Shown piece after piece: positions 26,458-35,728 of a stretch of 64,000 bases of DNA. Position 1 is the stretch's first letter. Each line of letters opens with the position of its first letter. The stretch is from Sagittula marina (GTDB lineage: Bacteria; Pseudomonadota; Alphaproteobacteria; Rhodobacterales; Rhodobacteraceae). Both the position numbers and the translations under genes were made by a program. The stretch spans positions 186,001-250,000 of the forward strand of contig NZ_JACIEJ010000006.1 in NCBI RefSeq assembly GCF_014196795.1, written 5' to 3'. Below the pieces are notes generated by a model. That model did not search any database. It saw only the letters and a list, made by a program, of their open reading frames with translations, and had not been told where the DNA came from.

Positions 26458-27486
26458 TCAACGAACCATGCCAACGATTTCGAGTGTCTTGGCTATGACC
26501 GGGTCGGCGATCTCGCGGGCGCGGTCGGCGCCGCGGCGCAGGATTGCGTCGATCTCGTCCGGTGTTTCCGTAAGGCGTGCCATCTCTCCTGAGATCGGGG
26601 ACAGTTTGGTTACGGCCAGATCGGCCAGCATCGGCTTGAACTCGGAGAACTGCTTGCCACCCACGTCTGCCAACACCTCCGCCTGCGTCTGACCATTCAG
26701 GGCGGCGTAGATGTTCACGAGGTTGCGCGCCTCGGCGCGGCCTTCGAGCCCCTCTGGCTCGGACGGCAGGGCGTCGGGATCGGTCCGTGCCTTGCGGATT
26801 TTGCCAGCGATGGTGTCGGCGTCATCGGTCAGGTTGATGCGCGACATATCCGACGGGTCGGATTTCGACATCTTCTTTGACCCGTCGCGCAGGGACATGA
26901 CCCGCGTCGCCGTGCCTTCAATAACGGGTTCCGGGACCGGAAAGAAGTCGACGCCGTAGTCGTGGTTGAACTTGATCGCGATGTCGCGGGTCAGTTCGAC
27001 GTGTTGCTTCTGATCCTCGCCCACGGGCACATGCGTGGCCTGATACAACAGAATGTCGGCCGCCATAAGCGCCGGATAGGCAAACAGACCCAGCGAGGCG
27101 TTCTGCTGGTTCTTGCCCGCCTTGTCCTTCCACTGGGTCATGCGCTGCATCCAACCCATGCGGGCGACGCAGTTGAACACCCATGCCAATTCGGCGTGGC
27201 CGGACACGGCGCTTTGGTTGAACAGGATCGATTTTTCCGGATCGACACCGGAGGCGATAAAGCCCGCGCAGAGCTCACGCGTGGCGTTGCGCAGCTTGGC
27301 CGGATCTTGCCAGACGGTGATCGCATGCATGTCGACCATGCAAAACACGGACTGCACGCCGCTGTCCTGGCTGTCGGCGAAACGCTTCAGCGCGCCAAGG
27401 TAATTGCCCAAGGTCAGCCCGCCCGAAGGCTGGATGCCCGAGAACACGCGCGGGGTGAAGGCGGCATTGGTCTGACCTTCGGTCAT
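26458..27486 (-). CDS. trpS: Tryptophanyl-tRNA synthetase
   Basis: A 342-residue class I synthetase: [19 protein letters not shown] near residue 15 contains the HIGH-equivalent, [18 protein letters not shown] the tryptophan/adenylate region, and KKMSKSD the KMSKS loop. It charges tRNA-Trp. It is divergent from the rhomboid-like gene across 78 bp, and a terminator follows its stop. Confidence 0.95.
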   Translation of the reverse strand: MTEGQTNAAFTPRVFSGIQPSGGLTLGNYLGALKRFADSQDSGVQSVFCMVDMHAITVWQDPAKLRNATRELCAGFIASGVDPEKSILFNQSAVSGHAELAWVFNCVARMGWMQRMTQWKDKAGKNQQNASLGLFAYPALMAADILLYQATHVPVGEDQKQHVELTRDIAIKFNHDYGVDFFPVPEPVIEGTATRVMSLRDGSKKMSKSDPSDMSRINLTDDADTIAGKIRKARTDPDALPSEPEGLEGRAEARNLVNIYAALNGQTQAEVLADVGGKQFSEFKPMLADLAVTKLSPISGEMARLTETPDEIDAILRRGADRAREIADPVIAKTLEIVGMVR

Positions 27487-27564
27487 ATCGGGTGTCTCCG
27501 TGGTGGCATTGTCAACGCAGGTGGCTTACCGAGGGCGCAGAGGACCGTCAAGGAAGAGGCCCCC

Positions 27565-28263
27565 ATGAGCGACCCTAACGACCCATTCCGCCCGATCAAC
27601 GAGGCGCCCGTAAATCCCGTGCCCCCCGTCGTGGTGGCCTTGTTTCTGGTGCTGTTGGGCATCGAAGCGGTGTTTTCCCTGTCCGAGATGGGGCTGATCG
27701 GCGGCCGGGATGCCGTCGGACTGCGTTTGGAATATATCGAACGCTTCGGTTTTTCGGGGCGGCTATTCGATTGGATGGTCGACAATGGAACATGGCCGCC
27801 GGAGCATCTGATCCGTTTTGTGTCTTACGCCTTTCTCAGCGGGTCGTTCTACAACGGCGTATTTGCCATGGTGTTCGTTCTGGCCATGGGAAAGGTCGTG
27901 GCGGAGGCCATGGGGCCGTTCGTTTTTGTGACGATCTACGTGGTGAGCGCGATTTTCGGCGCCCTGGCCTTTGGCCTGTTGAGCAACGATCCCTGGCTGG
28001 TGGGGGCCTATCCGTCGGCCTTTGGTCTCATCGGAGGGTTTTCCTACCTGCTCTGGCTTAAGCTGGGGCAGAGCGGCGCGCCCCAGATCCGCGCATTTGC
28101 GTTGATCGGAATGCTGATGGGGATCCGGTTGGTGTTCGGCTTTTTGTTCGGCGGTGATGACACGTGGATCGCGGATCTGGCAGGCTTTGTTGCCGGATTT
28201 GGGTTGGCGGTGGTGCTGGTGCCCGGTGGGCTGACGCGTTTGCGGGACCGACTGCGGCGGTAA
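27565..28263 (+). CDS. Rhomboid-fold membrane protein, probably not a protease
   Basis: The 232-residue protein has six hydrophobic helices and the rhomboid layout, with AYPSAFGLIGGF at residues 148-159 where active proteases have GxSG..FG, and WIADLAGFVAG at 201-211 where they have the catalytic His (AHLGG). Ser151 may correspond to the nucleophile, but no His is present in the last helix, and the loop/helix-2 histidines are also lost (SGSFYNGVF). It is therefore best seen as a pseudoprotease that may bind membrane proteins without cutting. AGGAAGAGG precedes the ATG at 27565. Confidence 0.78.
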   Translation: MSDPNDPFRPINEAPVNPVPPVVVALFLVLLGIEAVFSLSEMGLIGGRDAVGLRLEYIERFGFSGRLFDWMVDNGTWPPEHLIRFVSYAFLSGSFYNGVFAMVFVLAMGKVVAEAMGPFVFVTIYVVSAIFGALAFGLLSNDPWLVGAYPSAFGLIGGFSYLLWLKLGQSGAPQIRAFALIGMLMGIRLVFGFLFGGDDTWIADLAGFVAGFGLAVVLVPGGLTRLRDRLRR

Positions 28264-28498
28264 CATCTGTTCAGCGTATCGGGCGGACGCGATGATATGC
28301 ACGCGCCGCTCTTGGTGGCTCGCAAGCGGGCATCGTGGCGATGATCCGCGGCGCGCGTGCGACCTTTGCCCGCCTGCCTGCTGCGAGGCACCATACCCGC
28401 GCCGCGGGATCAGAGTTGTGGAAAGCGAAAAATCGTCTTGTGCCGGGCGCTGTCTCCCAGCGCTGTACCCGCCGCCGCCCCGGTTGGCAGCGCCTTGG

Positions 28499-30052
28499 TC
28501 ATGAAGCGCTGCGCCGGCGAACGATGCTCTTGATCTCGGACAGGCTGAAGGCGCCAAGCAATTGGCCCGCCAGACCGTAGACCACGCTTCCTAGCGCGAT
28601 CAGCGCGAGCAATGCCGGAACGCGGGCCACAGGCTGCGCGAGCCAGGGTTGCATCGCGACTTGCCCGCCGTAGAGCGCCGCGCCCATCACGGCACAGGCG
28701 GCGAGGATGCGCATCAGGCGGCTATAAAAACGGGCGTCAAATCGCGCCACGTCGCCCATGCGCCGCGCCCCGAATGCCAGTTGCAGGACCATGGTCCACC
28801 CCGCCAGCGTCGTGGCAATGGCCGGGGCAATCCAACCAATCACCGGGGCGAGACCGATGGCCGCCACAGCGTTCACCGCCATGGACCAAACCGCGTAGCG
28901 GAAGGGCGAGCGCGTGTCTTCGCGCGCGAAGTACAGCGGTTGCAACACCTTTTGCAGCACAAAGGCAGGCAGGCCCAAGCCGTATATCGCCACGGCGAGC
29001 GACATGGCGCGGGCGTCCTCCGGCCCGGTGCGACCATGTTCAAACAAAACAGATACCAGCGGGTAAGGGATGACCACCAACGCCACGGCGCAGGGCACGG
29101 TCAAGGCGAGGCTCAGCTCTCCCGCGCGGGAAAATGCCATACGCCCGCCTGCGTGATCCTCGGCTTTCAGACGGCGCGAGAGGTCGGGCAGCAGCACGAT
29201 GCCGATGGCGATGCCCACCACGCCCAGCGGCAGCTGGTACAGACGGTCAGCGTTGAACAGCCAGCTCACGGCCTTGTCGAAATGAGAGGCCACCTGCTGT
29301 CCCACCAGAAGGTTTACCTGCATCACACCACCTGCCAAGGCAGCGGGAATGGCAATGCGGGTGAGGCGCTTGATGTCCGAGGTCAGACGAGGACGGCCCG
29401 GTCGGATCTTCAACCCCGCGCGCTCTGCCGCGATCCAGACCAGAACCAGTTGCGCCACACCCCCAAGAGGGATGCACCAGATCAGCCACCAGATCGCGTC
29501 GCCCCCCAGATAGCGTGGGCCAAGGACCAAAGCCGTCACGATGAAGATGTTCAGCAGCACCGGCGCGGCGGCGGCGGCGGCAAACCGGCCCATGGCGTTC
29601 AGCGCGCCGGAAAACAGCGCCGCCAAAGAAATCAACAGGATGTAGGGAAAGGTCACACGCCCAAAAGCAATCGTCAGATCGAACCTCTCATCGCCTGCAA
29701 ACCCGCCTGCCGTGGCCCAGACAAGGACTGGCATGAACACAAGTGCAAGGCCCGTGAGCATCAGCAACACCAGGGCCAGTCCGTTGAACGCATCGCGCGC
29801 GAACTTTTGGGGGTCTTCTTCGGCTTCGACCTTTTTGGAGTACATTGGCACGAAAGCGGCGTTGAAAGCGCCTTCGGCAAAGAAGCGGCGAAACATGTTC
29901 GGCAGGCGGAAGGCCGCGACAAAGGCGTCCATCAGCGGGCCGGGGCCGATCATCGTGGCGATGAGGATGTCGCGCGCCAGCCCCAGAAAACGGCTGGCGA
30001 GGGTCCAGAAGCCAACGGTGAGGATGCCGGTGATTAAACGTATGGGTTTCAT
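28499..30052 (-). CDS. murJ: Lipid II flippase MurJ
   Basis: A 517-residue membrane protein with about 14 helices and clear MurJ motifs: TLASRFLGLARDILIA, PNMFRRFFAEGAFNAAFVP near residues 50-70, and LPLGVVGIAIGIVLLPDLSRRL around 270. It moves lipid-linked peptidoglycan precursor across the inner membrane. The ATG at 30052 begins the family start (MKPIRLITG); the ORF to 30079 is slightly longer. It lies downstream of glnD, from which it is separated by a terminator. Confidence 0.94.
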   Translation of the reverse strand: MKPIRLITGILTVGFWTLASRFLGLARDILIATMIGPGPLMDAFVAAFRLPNMFRRFFAEGAFNAAFVPMYSKKVEAEEDPQKFARDAFNGLALVLLMLTGLALVFMPVLVWATAGGFAGDERFDLTIAFGRVTFPYILLISLAALFSGALNAMGRFAAAAAAPVLLNIFIVTALVLGPRYLGGDAIWWLIWCIPLGGVAQLVLVWIAAERAGLKIRPGRPRLTSDIKRLTRIAIPAALAGGVMQVNLLVGQQVASHFDKAVSWLFNADRLYQLPLGVVGIAIGIVLLPDLSRRLKAEDHAGGRMAFSRAGELSLALTVPCAVALVVIPYPLVSVLFEHGRTGPEDARAMSLAVAIYGLGLPAFVLQKVLQPLYFAREDTRSPFRYAVWSMAVNAVAAIGLAPVIGWIAPAIATTLAGWTMVLQLAFGARRMGDVARFDARFYSRLMRILAACAVMGAALYGGQVAMQPWLAQPVARVPALLALIALGSVVYGLAGQLLGAFSLSEIKSIVRRRSAS

Positions 30053-30089
30053 GGGCGTAACGCGCTCCGAGGTCTGCACTGCGGCTTAG

Positions 30090-30138
30090 CCGATAGAAAA
30101 GGTCTCTGCCACCCCAGTGCTGTGCAGAGGTGGCAGAG
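30090..30138 (-). terminator. Terminator after glnD
   Basis: GTCTCTGCCACC (30100-30111) and GGTGGCAGAGAC (30127-30138) form a perfect 12-bp stem with a 15-base loop. On the minus strand it is followed by CTTTTCTAT, so it ends glnD transcription before murJ. Confidence 0.8.
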
Positions 30139-30163
30139 ACATGGTGCAGAATCCGCGCAGGCG

Positions 30164-32971
30164 TCAGCCGGTTTCGTAGGCGCGCTGCGACCCCGCGGCC
30201 AGGGCCAGTCGCAGCTTCTTCTCGATCAGGTCACGCTTGGCCTGACTGTGAAGTTTCAATCCGAACATGTCTTTCACATAGAAGGTATCGACCACCTGCT
30301 CGCCGTAGGTCGCGATGACGGCAGAGGCGATGTAGATGTTCTGATGCGCCAGCGTCCGGGTCACATCATAGAGCAACCCTGCCCGGTCGCGGGTGTCGAC
30401 TTCGATGATCGTGAAGATCTCGGAGCCATCGTTGTCGAAGGTGATATGCGTCGGTACCTTGAACGCCTTCTCGCGCTTTTTCAGCTTGTCCTTCGGTTTG
30501 ATGGCTTCGCGGGCGACGATTTCGCCCTTGAGCGTCTTGAGGATCATCTGACGCAGACGCGGAATGCGCGTGTTGTCGTAAGGGGTGCCTTCGCCGTCCT
30601 GAATCCAGAACATGGCCACCGCATAGCCATCGCGTGTGGTGAAGGTGCGCGCATCCACGACATTCGCACCGACCAGCGCCAGCGCGCCGGTCAGCCGCGA
30701 GAAGATGCCGGGATGGTCCTGAAGGGCAAAGGCCACGCGCGTCGCATCGCGGTCCTCGTCCAGATGGATGTCCATGCCGATCTCGTCGTTGCTCAGCTCG
30801 CGCAGGAGCTTGGCAATGATCACGTGGCCCGTGACATGCAGTCCCTGCCAATAGGGTTCGTAATGGCGTGTGGTTTCGCGGGCCACTTCGGCTGCGGACC
30901 ATTCGGACAGCGCGTCGCGCAGCGCTTTCTTTGCCTCGGCACCACGGTTTTCGCGGTTGAGGTCTTCCATCCCGCCTTCGAGCGCGCGGCGTGTTTGCCG
31001 GTAGAGCCCCCGCAGCAGCGCGGCTTTCCAGTTGTTCCAGACGCCGGGGCCCACGCCGCGAATATCGCAAACGGTTAGCACGGCCAGCAGATCGAGCCGT
31101 TCGCGGGTCTTTACCGCCTTGGCAAAGTCGCGCACGGTGCGTGGGTCGGCGATGTCGCGTTTCTGCGCCATGTCCGACATCAGCAAATGATAGCGCACCA
31201 GCCATTCCACGGTCTCGGATTCCTCCTTGGTCAGGCCAAGGCGCGGGCAGACGGTGCGGGCGATGCGAGCGCCCAGGATGGCATGGTCTTCGTCGCGCCC
31301 CTTGCCAATGTCGTGCAGCAGGAGCGCGATATACAGAATACGCCGGTTGACCCCTTCGGCCATAATGGTCGACGCGACGGGCAGATCTTCTTCGAGTTGA
31401 TTGTTCTCAATCTCGGACAGGTGCCAGATGCACTGGATGGTGTGTTCATCCACCGTGTAATGATGGTACATGTTGAACTGCATCATCGCCACGATGGGGG
31501 CGAACTCCGGCAGGAATGCTGCAAGGACGCCCAGTTCACTCATCCGGCGCAAGGCGCGTTCCGGGTTGCCGTGGTTCAGCAGCAGGTCGAGGAACAGCTC
31601 CTGCGCGGCGGGATCTTGGCGCATGTCTTTGTCGATCAGGTGCAGATTTGCCTTCACCAGACGCATGGCATCGGGATGGATCAGAAGCTCCGTGCGCAAT
31701 GCTTCTTCAAAGATGCGCAGAAGGTTCAGTTTTTGGTTCAGAAAACGCTCGTCGTCCTGAATGGCCAGACGTCCATGGGTGACGGTGTAGCCGCTGGCGG
31801 TGTCCGGCGTGCGCGAAAAGATCCGTTTGAGCAGGGGCGGACCTTTGGTGTGGTCGGCCTCCAGTGAGGTCAGCAGGATCCGGGTGAGGTCTCCTACTGC
31901 CGTCGCGTGACGGAAGTAGTCCTGCATGAACCATTCGACGGCGCGGCGGCCACTGCGATCATTGTAGCCCATGCGCGCCGCGATGTCGGGCTGCGTGTCA
32001 AAGGACAGCTGCTCCACTGCGCGTTTCGAGATCATGTGCAGGTGAATGCGGACGGCCCATAAAAAACGCTCGGCCTGCACAAAGGTCTCGTATTCTTCGG
32101 GCAGAAACACACCCTTGCCGACCAGTTGTCCCACATCTTCGGTGTGGTGCACGTATTTGATGATCCAGAACAGCGACTGCAGATCGCGCAGCCCGCCCTT
32201 GCCCTCCTTGACGTTGGGTTCGACCATGTAGCGCTGGCCTTGCTTGTCATGACGCAAATCCCGCTCTTCGAGCTTGGCGGCGACGAAATCCCGCGCCGTG
32301 CCTTCGAAGAGCTGTGTCCAGAGCGTCTCTTCCAGTTCTTCGTACAGGTCGATGTTGCCGGTCAGGTGACGGGCTTCGAGCATGGCGGTGCGGATCGTGT
32401 AGTCTTCTCCGCCCAAGCGCACGCAATCGCGCACGGTGCGGGAGGCGTGGCCCACTTTCAGTTTCAAGTCCCACATGATGTAGAGCATCGATTCAATGAC
32501 GCTCTCGGCCCAGGCGGTGATCTTGTAGGGGGTCAGAAAAAGCAGATCGACGTCGGAAAACGGCGCCATTTCACCCCGGCCATATCCGCCGACGGCCACG
32601 ACGGACAGCCGCTCGCCTTCGGTCGGGTTGTATTTGGGGTGTATAACCTGTGTGGCGACTTCGAACGCGAGGGTGACAATCCCATCGGTCAGCCAGGTGT
32701 ACGAGCGGGTGGTGCGACGCGAGCCAAAGGGCTCCTGCTCGAAGGCGGCCTGAATGACCTTGCGGCCGCGTTCAGCCGCGCTGGAAAGGTGCGCCACGGT
32801 GGCCTTTCGCACCTCGGATTCTGACGCGCCGGGCTTCAGGGCGGAAAACAGGTCGGCCCGTATTGCCGGCACGTCAAATATATCGGCTGCCGGCGCAATC
32901 AAATCCGCCGGCAGGACGTTTGAGTCTGGCTCAGAAACCGGTTCCGGATAGGCTGCTGGGGGCAGGGTCAA
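30164..32971 (-). CDS. glnD: PII uridylyltransferase/uridylyl-removing enzyme GlnD
   Basis: The 935-residue nitrogen sensor shows all GlnD domains in order: nucleotidyltransferase (GGYGRGEMAPFSDVDLLFL near residue 128-146), the helical linker, an HD domain (ALLLHDIGKGRDEDH near 540) that removes UMP, and two C-terminal ACT domains (HPGIFSRLTGALALVGANV near 735 and RAGLLYDVTRTLAHQNIYI near 860) that sense glutamine. It uridylylates PII under nitrogen limitation. Its ATG lies 41 bp inside the 3' end of the LpoA-like gene in another frame, so the two genes overlap. Confidence 0.95.
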   Translation of the reverse strand: MTLPPAAYPEPVSEPDSNVLPADLIAPAADIFDVPAIRADLFSALKPGASESEVRKATVAHLSSAAERGRKVIQAAFEQEPFGSRRTTRSYTWLTDGIVTLAFEVATQVIHPKYNPTEGERLSVVAVGGYGRGEMAPFSDVDLLFLTPYKITAWAESVIESMLYIMWDLKLKVGHASRTVRDCVRLGGEDYTIRTAMLEARHLTGNIDLYEELEETLWTQLFEGTARDFVAAKLEERDLRHDKQGQRYMVEPNVKEGKGGLRDLQSLFWIIKYVHHTEDVGQLVGKGVFLPEEYETFVQAERFLWAVRIHLHMISKRAVEQLSFDTQPDIAARMGYNDRSGRRAVEWFMQDYFRHATAVGDLTRILLTSLEADHTKGPPLLKRIFSRTPDTASGYTVTHGRLAIQDDERFLNQKLNLLRIFEEALRTELLIHPDAMRLVKANLHLIDKDMRQDPAAQELFLDLLLNHGNPERALRRMSELGVLAAFLPEFAPIVAMMQFNMYHHYTVDEHTIQCIWHLSEIENNQLEEDLPVASTIMAEGVNRRILYIALLLHDIGKGRDEDHAILGARIARTVCPRLGLTKEESETVEWLVRYHLLMSDMAQKRDIADPRTVRDFAKAVKTRERLDLLAVLTVCDIRGVGPGVWNNWKAALLRGLYRQTRRALEGGMEDLNRENRGAEAKKALRDALSEWSAAEVARETTRHYEPYWQGLHVTGHVIIAKLLRELSNDEIGMDIHLDEDRDATRVAFALQDHPGIFSRLTGALALVGANVVDARTFTTRDGYAVAMFWIQDGEGTPYDNTRIPRLRQMILKTLKGEIVAREAIKPKDKLKKREKAFKVPTHITFDNDGSEIFTIIEVDTRDRAGLLYDVTRTLAHQNIYIASAVIATYGEQVVDTFYVKDMFGLKLHSQAKRDLIEKKLRLALAAGSQRAYETG

Positions 32972-34124
32972 GGATCACCATCTGGTTGTTCTGGATCGAG
33001 GCCACCGCCAGCGCGCGCTGGTTGACGCCATTGTTCAACAGGCGGAATACACCGCCGGTCCCAGTAAATCCAGCAGAGGTGAGGCTTTTTCCTGTCAATG
33101 CGTCGGACTTCCCGCGCTTTGCCAGCAGACCGATGGCGGAAATCCCGTCATAGGCAAGCCCCGCGAGCGGGTGCGGCGCAGTCCCGTAGGTGGAGGTGTA
33201 ACGCTGGTTGAACGCTTCCTGACGCTGCACGTCGGGGATCGCAAACCATGCGCCCTCGGCACCGGGCAGGGTAAACAGATCGGGACGCACATCCCAACGG
33301 GTCAGTCCGACGTACTGCACCTGGCCGGACGTCACGCCGTTCTCGGGCAGTTGGTTCAGCAGCATCGGCATCGCCGCGTTGGTGGCGTCCGTGGTGATGA
33401 AAATCGAATCCGCCTGACCGGAGCTGACAGCGGCGGCCGCCTTTTGCGCCACGGCAGATACACCGGGCACGGAGAGCTGGTAACCCTCAGAGGAGACGAC
33501 CTGAATGCCGTTCACCGTGGCGGCCTGCTCAATGGCGAGCTTGCCAAACTGGCCGGGTACATCGTCGGAATAGACCACAACAATGCGCTTTTTGCCTTGC
33601 TTGCGGGCATGCGCCATCAGTCGATCTGCGGTGTTCGCAAAGGTCGGGCCGAGGATGAATACGTTTCCACCCGCAATCGCCGTGGTGTTGGAAAAGCTCA
33701 ACACGTTCACATTTTCATCGGCCACGGCGGCCCCGGCAGCGTTGGCCGCCTCGGAGAAGAGCGGGCCGAGAATGATCTTGGCGCCGTCATCAACGGCTTG
33801 TTGTGCCACGGACGCGGCCTGCGCCGCCTGTCCGGAGGTGTCATAGACGCGCAGGTCGATTTCGACCCCGTCCAGCTCTGCCATCGCCAAGCGGGCGGCG
33901 TTTTCGAGCGAATTGGCGACCGGCGCGGCGCCGCTGTCGGACTTCGGCACCAGCAAAGCCACAGGAACGGGCGCGCCGACCTGGATCGCCGCACCGCCTG
34001 CATTGGAAGACGCGCCACCCAAGCCTGCAGTGGTGATGGGATCACAGGCGGCAAGAATGCCGGCGGCTGTCAGAGCGGCAAGCGGTCGCATCGCCTTGCG
34101 AAGGCGGGGCAAAACGGTGAACAT
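32931..34124 (-). CDS. LpoA/LppC-like penicillin-binding-protein activator lipoprotein
   Basis: The 397-residue product has a signal peptide ending in ILAAC (lipobox), then a periplasmic-binding fold of the Leu/Ile/Val type (VPVALLVPKSDSGAAPVANSLENAARLAMAE, quoted in part; IILGPLFSEAA; GPTFANTADRLMAHA). This is the C-terminal half of LpoA, the PBP1A activator; the N-terminal TPR domain of E. coli LpoA is absent, as usual in alphaproteobacteria. GAGGGAG precedes the ATG at 34124. It is divergent from rsmI. The 3' end overlaps glnD. Confidence 0.85.
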   Translation of the reverse strand: MFTVLPRLRKAMRPLAALTAAGILAACDPITTAGLGGASSNAGGAAIQVGAPVPVALLVPKSDSGAAPVANSLENAARLAMAELDGVEIDLRVYDTSGQAAQAASVAQQAVDDGAKIILGPLFSEAANAAGAAVADENVNVLSFSNTTAIAGGNVFILGPTFANTADRLMAHARKQGKKRIVVVYSDDVPGQFGKLAIEQAATVNGIQVVSSEGYQLSVPGVSAVAQKAAAAVSSGQADSIFITTDATNAAMPMLLNQLPENGVTSGQVQYVGLTRWDVRPDLFTLPGAEGAWFAIPDVQRQEAFNQRYTSTYGTAPHPLAGLAYDGISAIGLLAKRGKSDALTGKSLTSAGFTGTGGVFRLLNNGVNQRALAVASIQNNQMVILDPAPSSLSGTGF

Positions 34125-34199
34125 GGGGACTCCCTCGTCAATTGTGTCTTGCGGGGTGAATGGCCCGCAAGGGTTTCGTGCAATCATAGGGCGGACAGA

Positions 34200-35108
34200 A
34201 TGGCGGGACCAGTGACGAATCCTGATAAGGCGGATTTTGGCGGGGGCGGCGCGACGAACACGCTGTCCGCAGGGCTGTACCTTGTGGCAGTTCCGATCGG
34301 GAATGCGCGGGATATCACTTTGCGGGCATTGGATATTCTGCGCGACGCGGATGTTTTGGCGGCAGAGGATACCCGGTCGCTGCGCCGCCTGATGGAATTG
34401 CATGGGGTGACGCTAGGTGATCGGCCGCTGGTCGCCTATCACGACCACAACGGCGACCGGATGAGACCACGTCTGCTGGCGGACATCGCTGCTGGCAAGT
34501 CTGTGGCTTACGCGTCCGAAGCAGGCACGCCCATGGTGTCGGACCCCGGTTTCGATCTGGGCCGCGCCGTTGTCGAAGAGGGGGGCGCAGTCACCAGCGC
34601 GCCGGGGGCATCTGCCGCGATCATGGCGCTGACCTTGGCGGGCCTTCCGACGGACCGGTTCTTGTTTGCGGGTTTTCTTCCCAATGCGGGCGGTTCGCGA
34701 CGCAAGGTCTTGGATGAACTGGTGGCGGTGCCTGCAACCTTGGTGTTCTACGAGTCGCCAAAGCGACTGGGGGCGATGCTGACCGAGGCCGCATCCCGTT
34801 TGGGGGACCGTCCGGCGGCCGTATGTCGGGAGTTAACCAAGAAGTTCGAAGAGGTGCGGCGCGGAAGCCTGGCGGAATTGGCAGAGTACTATACGCAAAA
34901 CCCGCCGAAAGGCGAGATCGTCGTGGTCGTGGGCAAGGGGGATTCAGACTCTGGTAAGGAAATTGACTTAGAACAAGTCGTGAACCTTGCGCTTCAGACG
35001 ATGTCTGTGCGCGACGCTGCGGATTACGTGGCGGCGCGCTACGGTTTCAAGCGCAGGCCAGTATACCAAATGGCAATGCGGCTGTCCGAAAGCCGCGAGG
35101 GCGAATGA
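34200..35108 (+). CDS. rsmI: 16S rRNA (cytidine-2'-O) methyltransferase
   Basis: A 302-residue tetrapyrrole-methylase-fold protein: LYLVAVPIGNARDITLRALD, the EDTRS motif, YHDHN, SEAGTPMVSDPG and PGASAAIMALTLAGLPTDRF are all RsmI signatures. It 2'-O-methylates C1402 of 16S rRNA. The rsmI/lpoA-like/yraN neighbourhood is conserved in many proteobacteria. About 15 residues precede the conserved domain. Confidence 0.94.
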   Translation: MAGPVTNPDKADFGGGGATNTLSAGLYLVAVPIGNARDITLRALDILRDADVLAAEDTRSLRRLMELHGVTLGDRPLVAYHDHNGDRMRPRLLADIAAGKSVAYASEAGTPMVSDPGFDLGRAVVEEGGAVTSAPGASAAIMALTLAGLPTDRFLFAGFLPNAGGSRRKVLDELVAVPATLVFYESPKRLGAMLTEAASRLGDRPAAVCRELTKKFEEVRRGSLAELAEYYTQNPPKGEIVVVVGKGDSDSGKEIDLEQVVNLALQTMSVRDAADYVAARYGFKRRPVYQMAMRLSESREGE

Positions 35109-35136
35109 CATACAAGGGCCAACGGAGGGGGTTGCA

Positions 35137-35640
35137 GTGCGTAGAACAGGGACAAAGGTGGACTCCAGACAGCTGTCTCTCTTTGAATGGACGTCGCCAT
35201 TGGCGGAGCCCGCACGCCACAGTTCGGCCCCATCGCCTGACATTTTGGAAAGACCGCGCACCAAACCCCTGACACAGCGGCAATCAAAGGGATTGATCGG
35301 CCATGCGGCAGGCGCAGCGGCTGAGCTTTGTGTCGCGCAAGATTATGAACGACGTGGGTTTCCGATTGCACGTCATCGCTGGCGCGGCCAAGGCGGGGAA
35401 ATCGACCTGATCGCCCGTGACGGTGAAGGACTGGTCTTCGTTGAAGTCAAGAAAAGCCGTTCGTTCGACCAGGCGCTGGATCGGCTCTCGAAAAAGCAGA
35501 TTGGTCGATTGCAGACGGCCGCCGAAGAATACATCGGAACGCAGCCAAGGGGCGCGCTTACCGACGTCCGCTTTGATGTGGCATTGGTCAACAGCTACGG
35601 CGAGTTGCGCATAATCGAAAATGCCTTCGTCGATTGCTAA
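35137..35640 (+). CDS. yraN: YraN/UPF0102 nuclease-fold protein with N-terminal clamp-like motif
   Basis: From the GTG at 35137 (GGAGGGG 7 bp upstream) the protein has 167 residues. The C-terminal 120 are UPF0102: AAGAAAELCVAQDYERRG, WRGQGGEIDLIARDG and LVFVEVKKSR, a restriction-endonuclease-like fold with the E..D..EVK metal site. The first 50 residues are an extension not typical of the family, holding QLSLF at residues 12-16, identical to the consensus beta-sliding-clamp-binding pentapeptide QL(S/D)LF. If real it would bring this putative nuclease to the replisome. It overlaps nothing and follows rsmI by 28 bp. Confidence 0.85.
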   Translation: MRRTGTKVDSRQLSLFEWTSPLAEPARHSSAPSPDILERPRTKPLTQRQSKGLIGHAAGAAAELCVAQDYERRGFPIARHRWRGQGGEIDLIARDGEGLVFVEVKKSRSFDQALDRLSKKQIGRLQTAAEEYIGTQPRGALTDVRFDVALVNSYGELRIIENAFVDC

Positions 35641-35728
35641 GCTTCGCACAGGGGGGCTGCATTGCCTCTGCCGCCATGATGCGCCATCTATGTGACGAAA
35701 TCGTACCGGATTTCTTCAGGGGATGCGC

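Noticed and set aside
28649-30037. 462-codon plus-strand frame opposite murJ
   Set aside because: His/Gln/Arg-rich composition typical of an antisense shadow, with no domain.
33171-34199. Long upstream extension of the rsmI frame
   Set aside because: It runs antisense through the LpoA-like gene; RsmI similarity begins just after 34200.
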